This document shows, one piece after another, positions 58,257 through 64,000 of a DNA stretch of 64,000 nucleotides (its first letter is position 1; every line of letters begins with the position of its first letter). The notes below the pieces were generated by a model. It worked only from the letters and a program-made list of their open reading frames with translations. It did no database searches and was not told the DNA's origin. Position numbers and translations under genes: made by a program. This stretch comes from Oxytropis ochrocephala (Eukaryota > Streptophyta > Magnoliopsida > Fabales > Fabaceae), in the NCBI GenBank assembly GCA_020916435.1, contig CM037089.1:89959591-90023590 (forward strand), in the 5' to 3' direction.

Positions 58257-59215
58257 TGTAACACCCCATTTCTACCCGGCAATTTCATATAAAAAATCAG
58301 AGTATAAAAATTTATTTTTCAAATGGGATATTACACATCATTACAACAAACAATTCAACTCTCAATAATAGTTTAATACATAACACCAGAAAACACGTGG
58401 AATTAGGATTCTCATAAATAAATATCGTTCTAGTCCATGCAATGGAAAACTCATACAACTCGCAGCGGAAATGAAAGCATAATCTCAAGAGACCAACAAC
58501 AGTTTCATCAATAATATAAAACAGAAATACATAGTTCAACAGCCAACAAATGAACAGTCATAGTCCTAAGCCCATCCCCTAGGTGCTACGTATCAGAGCA
58601 AACCGACTCGGGGAATAGTGAAGGTAGCAAGCCCTCACTCATGACTACCTGTGGTAAACAACAACAGAAAGGGTGAGTCTCGAACTATATAATAAAGGTG
58701 ATAATAAGCAGTATATCAAGTGCACAGGAGTCAATCAATCACAACCATCACAGACAGTTCAATATCATGTATGAGCATGGATGCAATGTAATGCAGAGAT
58801 GCATATGGTACCATTGGCCCCAATGGCCTCATCATCAATCATTATACGTCGCGACCGCAGCCGAAATAAACACCAGACCGCAGCCTTTACAATATATAGT
58901 CGCGACCGCAGCCGAATGTATGCATGTGACTCATGAACACACATATCATCAATTTCATTTATACACCAAGACCGCAGCCTTTAATATCATTGTCATTCTT
59001 AGTTTTATACAACATTCAGACCAACTCTCATCTCATGGTCAATTTCACTGCTAGCCCCCATGGCCCATGCCCCCATGGCATCATCATTATTTCGTTATTC
59101 ACTAGCTCATCACAACCCAAAGGTTTCTTGCAAGCCAAAGGTCTGCACTCAACCTCATCTCATGGTCAATTAATATGCACTTGGTTATCAACTAACCAGT
59201 CCATACAAGAATGAT
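58257..59215 (-). repeat. Partial LTR, minus strand, third family
   Basis: Starts TGTAACACCCCATTTCTACC. Has the complement of the conserved GAGACTCACCCTTTCTG segment (about 58670-58682) found in the other LTRs and a GACCGCAGCC-containing repeat (58855-58980). Its outer end is missing. Right border approximate. Confidence 0.6.
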
Positions 59216-59308
59216 GTCCAAACCTCCTAAAGGCAAGCAAATAAGATCAACAAGAAACTCTCTTGCCAAAAACTGACAGAGGACACCTAGCACACATTAG
59301 GGAAGTAG

Positions 59309-59587
59309 TTATGGAACCTTTGGTGGGGTATCAATAACCATGTCCCTTCTCATTGTAGACAAAACTGCACTCCAATTTCTCAAAGACACAATGCAAAGAA
59401 TGAAAGAATGAGTAGCACCAGTATCTACTATAGCAATCAAAGGAGTACCGTTAATAAAACAAGTACCTCTAATCTCGTTAGCATCTTCGGATCCCGCCAA
59501 AGCAAACACCTTCCCTCTAGCTGCCTCCTTCTTGGGCTTAGGACATTTAGTGCTGACATGTCCCGCTTCATGATGGGCTTGAAGCAA
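59309..59587 (-). pseudogene. Chromovirus-type protease with intact active site
   Basis: An open frame of about 92 codons: CPKPKKEAARGKVFALAGSE, then FINGTPLIAIVDTGATHSFI with catalytic DTGA at 59414-59425. The start of this segment (HHEAGHVSTKCPKPK) is the last zinc knuckle of Gag. The usual protease length is about 100-120 residues; here the reading stops in a diverged tail and RT is absent. Same family as the broken copy at 2506-2650. Confidence 0.82.
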
Positions 59588-60480
59588 ACAACTTCTTTCT
59601 CCTTACAGCAATAGACTTCAGGGCCCCTCTCGTCCACACTTGCAGCAACGGACCTCGGTGCACTCACTACTCTTATGGCCAGGTTTCTTACAAGCAAAAC
59701 ACACAATACCTGCTGATTCACCTCCCCCACTTGAACCTTTACCCGCACTTGCCTTCCTCTTTCCTTTACCTCCACCAACATCATATGGTTTTCCCCGAAA
59801 CTGAGCATTCTTCTTCTCCCTCACAATTTTGTACGCAGCAGCACTGTCTTCCTCATAAATCCTGCACTTGTCCACTAACTTGGCAAAATCCCGAATCTCC
59901 TGGTATCCAATGGCTTTCTTAATCTCTAGTTGCAGACCATTCTCAAACTTTACACACTTGGAGAATTCTGAATCAGCTTGGTTGTCAAAGTAAGGGCAAA
60001 ACTTGACCAACTCCTCAAACTTGGCTGCATATTCAGCTACAGACTTGCTTCCCTGTTTCAGCTCCAAAAACTCCACCTCCTTTTTAGCCCGCACGTCTTC
60101 CGGATAATACTTCCTTGTGAACTCTTCTTTGAATACCCCCAAGTGATTTCTTCACCCGCACTTCTAGTCTCTGCTTTCTTCCTCATCCACCAATCATCCG
60201 CTTCTTCTTTCAAAGATATGAGTCCCAAATCTCACCTTTTGTCTTTGGAGTACACGCCATATAACACTAAGATTCGCTCTATCTCCTCACCAGTCGAGTG
60301 CTCCATCCGATCATATCTACCTTTAAAGGTAGGTGGGTTCTCACGTTGAAATGTAGCTAACTTGCGATCCTCAAAGATCTTCCCTACCACCTCTCTCGCT
60401 CCCCATACCGAGCTATGGCTTGCAAAGCCTCGCCTAGAGCAAAGATCAATCCTTCGGGCCATTTTCAACCTAACACCGCA
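59588..60480 (-). pseudogene. gag: Chromovirus-type gag, minus strand
   Basis: Reading leftward: MARRIDLCSRRGFASHS start, LATFQRENPPTFKGRYD (about 60315-60365), a frame change near 60145-60230, then an open frame of 174 codons (59618-60142) with EEFTRKYYPEDVRAKKEVEF, YFDNQADSEFSKCVKFENGL and KKAIGYQEIRDFAKLVDKCR. Zinc knuckles CFACKKPGHKSSEC and CCKCGREG close it. Closely related to the array gag at 24079. It lies directly upstream of the protease, and about 100 bp after the primer-binding site. Confidence 0.87.
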
Positions 60481-60561
60481 AAGATTAACATTCGTTAAGA
60501 AACAATTAACACTACCTAGTTGTCATAGATACTATGACAGAATTTAACTTTGGATGACAGC

Positions 60562-60579
60562 CGAATCGCCTCGATACCA
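60562..60579 (-). other. Primer-binding site of the minus-strand element
   Basis: Minus strand TGGTATCGAGGCGATTCGG, four bases inside the LTR; initiator-Met type with the same missing A as at 1427. Confidence 0.75.
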
Positions 60580-61341
60580 CTAATGTAACACCCCATTCTA
60601 TATTTGCTAATTCACTTAAATAAAAATCGAGTTTTCAAAAACTTTTCCACGCACCTCAACGGAGTACTACATTTAATAAAAACATCATGCAAGTGTATTA
60701 AAGAAAATCCAAACGCATCTAGTGCGTGCAATACAAACATAGCCACGTGGTTGTAACCTCAAAACCTGTGTTGAGTTTACACTTATCCAGAAAACAGATT
60801 CACAAGAGCGGAAATAAAACTTGAGTTCAACATACTCAATACATAGTTTAATTAGCTTTAATACATAACACAAAATAAAGATGCTAAAACCCCATCCCCT
60901 GTTACTACATCGTAGTCGACTAATAATCCCAAGAAGGCATGGCACCTTCACTCGGGAATCACCGCATGTCGCCACGAGAGCAGCAACATAAAAATGCTAG
61001 GGTGAGTCTCTTTACATAAATAATAACAAGTAAGATAAGCATTATATTGGAAAACATCTAGCAACAACAATCCATAGTAATTAAGGCATTCACCATTCAA
61101 TTAAAATACCAACAAGTCACAACAAAGGATTAATTAAGCATCAATGAGAATTCAAAGAATGCATGGTTGTATGCATGTGTGCAATATGCATGTGGATCCA
61201 TAACCACCTCAAAAACCCCCGGGTAACCACCACGCGTTTTGGCCGGCCACCCACCACGCTTTTGGCCGGGCCACCCACCACGTAATGCATATGATTTATG
61301 TGACACTATGACAAATGCATCACAACACAATAAGCACATCA

Positions 61342-61490
61342 CATCAATTATTAACCACCACGTTATCAATTATTAACCACCACTTCATCATATGTTAACC
61401 ACCACTTGATCATCTATTAACCACCACTGATCAATTATCACCCACCACATCAATTATTAACCACCACATTATCAACTATTAAATTAAATC
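61342..61490. repeat. Short tandem repeat (about 21-23 bp, seven units)
   Basis: Units of ATCAATTATTAACCACCAC with small changes. A related CCACCACG/GGCC repeat lies just left at 61205-61285. Confidence 0.88.
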
Positions 61491-61783
61491 TCACCTAAGG
61501 ACCAAAACACCTCTTAGTGGACCCTTTCAACACATAAGTCCATTTTTGACACACTCAAGATTAATTTGGAGTTTAGGAGTTATGGACACCTTAGGATTAT
61601 TGTTGGTACTTAGGAATTATTTTTGACATATTGGGCTTAATTGGAGACTAAGGGACTATTTTGTCTCTCCAAGGATTAATTTAATTCTTGTGGACTATTT
61701 ACGCCACTTAGGTTCCATTTAAGCACCCTAGCGCAAGGGGCAGCCACTTTGGCGCCCACCTAGCACACACACACACACCCACA

Positions 61784-62252
61784 GCGCCTAAGTTTCTAGG
61801 AAACCGCGCCCGCATGCCCTCCACTTACACACACATCTGCTCTCATCGGGCGCCAAGTTTCTAGGAAACTTGCGCCCCCCATGCCGTGCCACTCCCTGCA
61901 GCACACCCCCACACCAACAACACGCACCCAGGCGCCAAAATCCTGAGGGATTGGCGCCCATACCGCACTCCGGCCCACAACTCACTCAAACACACACACA
62001 CACACACTAGACACAGCGCCATATTCATGGAGAATTGGCGCCCGCACATGAACACCTAGCCACCCCGCCTGCACACACCCAGACACACCCAGCGCCTAAA
62101 TCCCGTGGAATTGGCGCCCGCACGCAACACACACTCGCACACACACACACTAGACTCGCGCCATTTTTCCCAAAGAAATGGCGCCTCACCGCACTACACC
62201 ACGCAAAGGTAAAAACAAAGATCTAGCGCCATTTGCCTAGGCATTTGGCGCC
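61784..62252. repeat. Array of seven 27-28-bp palindromic modules
   Basis: Modules at 61784-61810, 61849-61876, 61931-61958, 62015-62042, 62091-62118, 62158-62185 and 62225-62252. Each begins GCGCC (or GGCGCC) and ends GGCGCC or GCGCC. The interiors differ but are largely self-complementary, for example AAGTTTC/GAAACTT, AATCC/GGATT, ATTC/GAAT, CATTT/AAATG and GCC/GGC. Spacers are CA-rich, 38-56 bp. A weaker eighth module lies at 61731-61756. Described further in the findings. Confidence 0.88.
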
Positions 62253-63075
62253 CCTCACCCAAACACCTCCACCAAACCAACTTAAACCTAATTTTTATTC
62301 AACAACTTGATTCTCACATAAACAACACACATATAGGTATCAAATCAACTTCATCAATTTATCATATTCACATACTTCTCTTCATGGTAACATTTCCTCA
62401 AACATATAACATGCATAATCCACAACACATAATTTTCCAACAACAAGCAACATGATATCAACAAATTAGCCATTTCATACATCAAGCAACATATAATCAC
62501 CATCAAAATCACACAAACAAGTCATTCCTAGAGCTATTCCACCTATAATACATATCCTACAAATTATTATAGATGTAGTGGAGAATCCCCTAACTCTTGG
62601 GTGAGCTAAAACCTCCAAGCAAGCACCAAAATCACCAAACAAAGAAAGCCTCCTCTATTTCCAAATTTATGGCCGAAATATCCTCCTTCTTCGGGTGAGA
62701 ATGAAATTCAAAAATGGACACCAATGAGACCATAGAACTTAAGGAAATGGAATGGGAAAAAGAAATGATGAAGAATGAGACAAAACCTCACTTACCCAAC
62801 CAAGAATCAAAGAAAAGTTGCTTCCTTTCCTTCCCCTCCTTCGCCGCCTAGCTTCTCCCTCCTCTCCTTCTCTCTATTCTTCTATTTTTCTTTCTTTCAA
62901 AATGAGGGTAATGAGACCTCTAAAGTGGGAAACCCCTAAGTTTTATGACTACTATTGGGCCTAAATAATGGACCTTGGGCCTTATTCCCCACTCCTACAA
63001 TTAATTACTTAGTTAAATGTTGCAAGCCTTAAATAACTTAATTAATTAAATAATTAATTTATTTGGGCGTTATAC

Positions 63076-63200
63076 AAGTTCATGGAGATGTTAAAGCAAC
63101 TACACATCAACCTTCCTTTGGTTGAAGCTTTGCAACAGATGCCAAACTATGCTAAGTTTCGAAAGACATCATCACCAAAAGGAGAAGGCTAGGAGTTTGA
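63076..63200 (+). pseudogene. gag: Athila-type gag C-terminal fragment
   Basis: FMEMLKQLHINLPLVEALQQ then MPNYAKFRKTSSPKGEG and a TAG stop. This is the conserved segment just before the protease of Athila elements. It begins abruptly at the LTR border, so the rest of this element was cut away or lies elsewhere. Frame differs from the following protease. Confidence 0.82.
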
Positions 63201-64000
63201 AATCGTTGCTTTAATCGAGGAATGTAGTTTAATTATATGTAATAAACTTCCTAGAAAACTCAAGGATCCCGGCGCTTCACTATACCATGCTCCATTGGAG
63301 ATTTTTACATTGGAAAAGCTTTGTGTGACTTGGGAGCAAGTATCAACTTGATGCCCAAGTCCATTTATGACAAACTTGGTATAGGAACTGCCAGACCTAC
63401 TTCTTTAAGCTTAACTTTAGCTGACAAAAGTAGAGTTTACCCTAAGGGCATATTAGAAGATGTTTTGATTAAAGTTGACAAGTTTGTGTTTCCATTGGAT
63501 TTTGTTATTTTAGACTTTGATGCAGATAAAGAAGTTCCCATCATTCTGGGGAGACCATTCTTAGCTACTGGAAGGACAATCATTGATGTGCAGAAAGGAG
63601 AATTGATTATGAGGGTCAATGACCAAGAAGTCAAGTTCAACGTCCTCAATGCGCTCAAATATCCAGATCCAAACACAGAGGAATGTTCTTATGTGGTTGC
63701 CATCGATCATATGGTTCAAAAGCAGTTCAACAAAGATAATGATCATTTGGAGAAGATATTGGGCAATGAAGAAGTGCAAGAGTTTTTAGCAGTAATAGTT
63801 GTTCCTCTAGACGCTGTAACGCTCGCTGCAGACGTACACGCCAGAGCCCCCTGCACCAAAGTCATGGACAAAGAGGTACGAATCTTTAGGGCAAGAGGAA
63901 TCAAATCTTAAGAAGAAAGTATGTCTTTTTAGGGGAAAATGATTCCCTACCTGTGATAATTTCTTCCAAGCTCACCCAAGAGCAGAAAATGATCTCATTA
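63200..64000 (+). pseudogene. Athila-type protease region, runs off the window
   Basis: ALIEECSLIICNKLPRKLKD (about 63210-63270) is followed, after a frame change, by a 200-codon open stretch: GKALCDLGASINLMPKSIYD with active site DLGAS at 63327-63341, then LADKSRVYPKGILEDVLIKV, FVILDFDADKEVPIILGRPF and ATGRTIIDVQKGELIMRV, all standard for Athila protease. The frame ends with a TAA at 63909-63911. In another frame, YVFLGENDSLPVIISSKLTQ (from 63920) is the Athila linker before reverse transcriptase, so pol should continue right of the window. Confidence 0.9.

Larger units (their letters stand above)
60584..63076 (-). repeat. 5' LTR of the minus-strand gag/protease element
   Basis: About 2.49 kb. 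+ strand start TGTAACACCCCATTCTATAT, + strand end GGGCGTTATACA at 63076; in element sense it runs TGTATAACGCCC to GGGGTGTTACA. The first bases match the start of the chromovirus LTR at 5910 (AAGGCTTGCAACATTT region). It contains the palindrome array and short tandem repeats listed separately. No matching 3' LTR is recognised; the element is truncated left of 59309. Confidence 0.85.

Noticed and set aside
61784..62252. CRISPR-like repeat-spacer look
   Set aside because: Repeat interiors are not constant, spacers are CA-rich and similar to each other, there are no cas genes, and the setting is a plant LTR.

Overview
The window is plant nuclear DNA, from a flowering plant and probably a eudicot, and consists almost entirely of nested, decaying retrotransposons. 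I found no convincing host gene, tRNA, rRNA or CRISPR array. The evidence for a plant genome is: Ty3/gypsy lineages confined to plants (a Tekay-like chromovirus, Ogre, other Tat-type elements, Athila), a plant L1-type LINE, the end of a CACTA transposon, AT-rich spacers and plant-style primer-binding sites. The Ogre element fits legumes or another Ogre-rich eudicot, but the species cannot be named from the sequence.

Layout. 1-8315: decayed chromovirus on the + strand (5' LTR cut by the window edge, gag, protease, RT, RNase H, integrase, chromodomain remnant, 3' LTR). 8316-12090: spacer with a CACTA-like terminus at 8700-9268. 12090-51380: a Russian-doll nest. A Tat-type LTR was hit by a 5'-truncated LINE (13-bp target duplications at 12283 and 51262). 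The LINE was hit by a minus-strand LTR that is now solo (14205-17066). The terminal TTACA of that LTR was then hit by a chromovirus-like element now present as a three-LTR, two-interior tandem array (17067-49675). The third LTR of that array was hit by a 21.8-kb minus-strand Ogre (25731-47506). 51384-53440: a second Tat-type element on the + strand with a broken gag. 53470-56133: unassigned sequence, a probable Copia leader fragment and another Tat LTR. 56134-59215: two partial minus-strand LTRs. 59309-63076: minus-strand element with gag, protease and a complete 5' LTR. 63076-64000: Athila-type gag/protease running off the right edge.

None of the retroelements looks able to move by itself. 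Every pol gene is broken by stops and frameshifts, and the tandem array carries only gag. Some signals are still readable: primer-binding sites, polypurine tracts, TATA boxes, one YVDD polymerase motif, a candidate intron between Ogre protease and RT, and intact Athila and chromovirus protease active sites.

The most unusual structures are not genes. (1) At 61784-62252 an LTR holds seven palindromic modules of about 28 bp, with fixed GCGCC...GGCGC ends and different but self-complementary interiors. Single modules of the same design occur in two other LTR families here. (2) The part of the Ogre LTR expected to be transcribed contains seven repeats of about 140-175 bp, each with a foldback whose two arms have changed together in at least one repeat. 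(3) Many differences between sister LTRs are small indels at CAG/CTG sites, which suggests residual assembly error and means some frameshifts may not be real.
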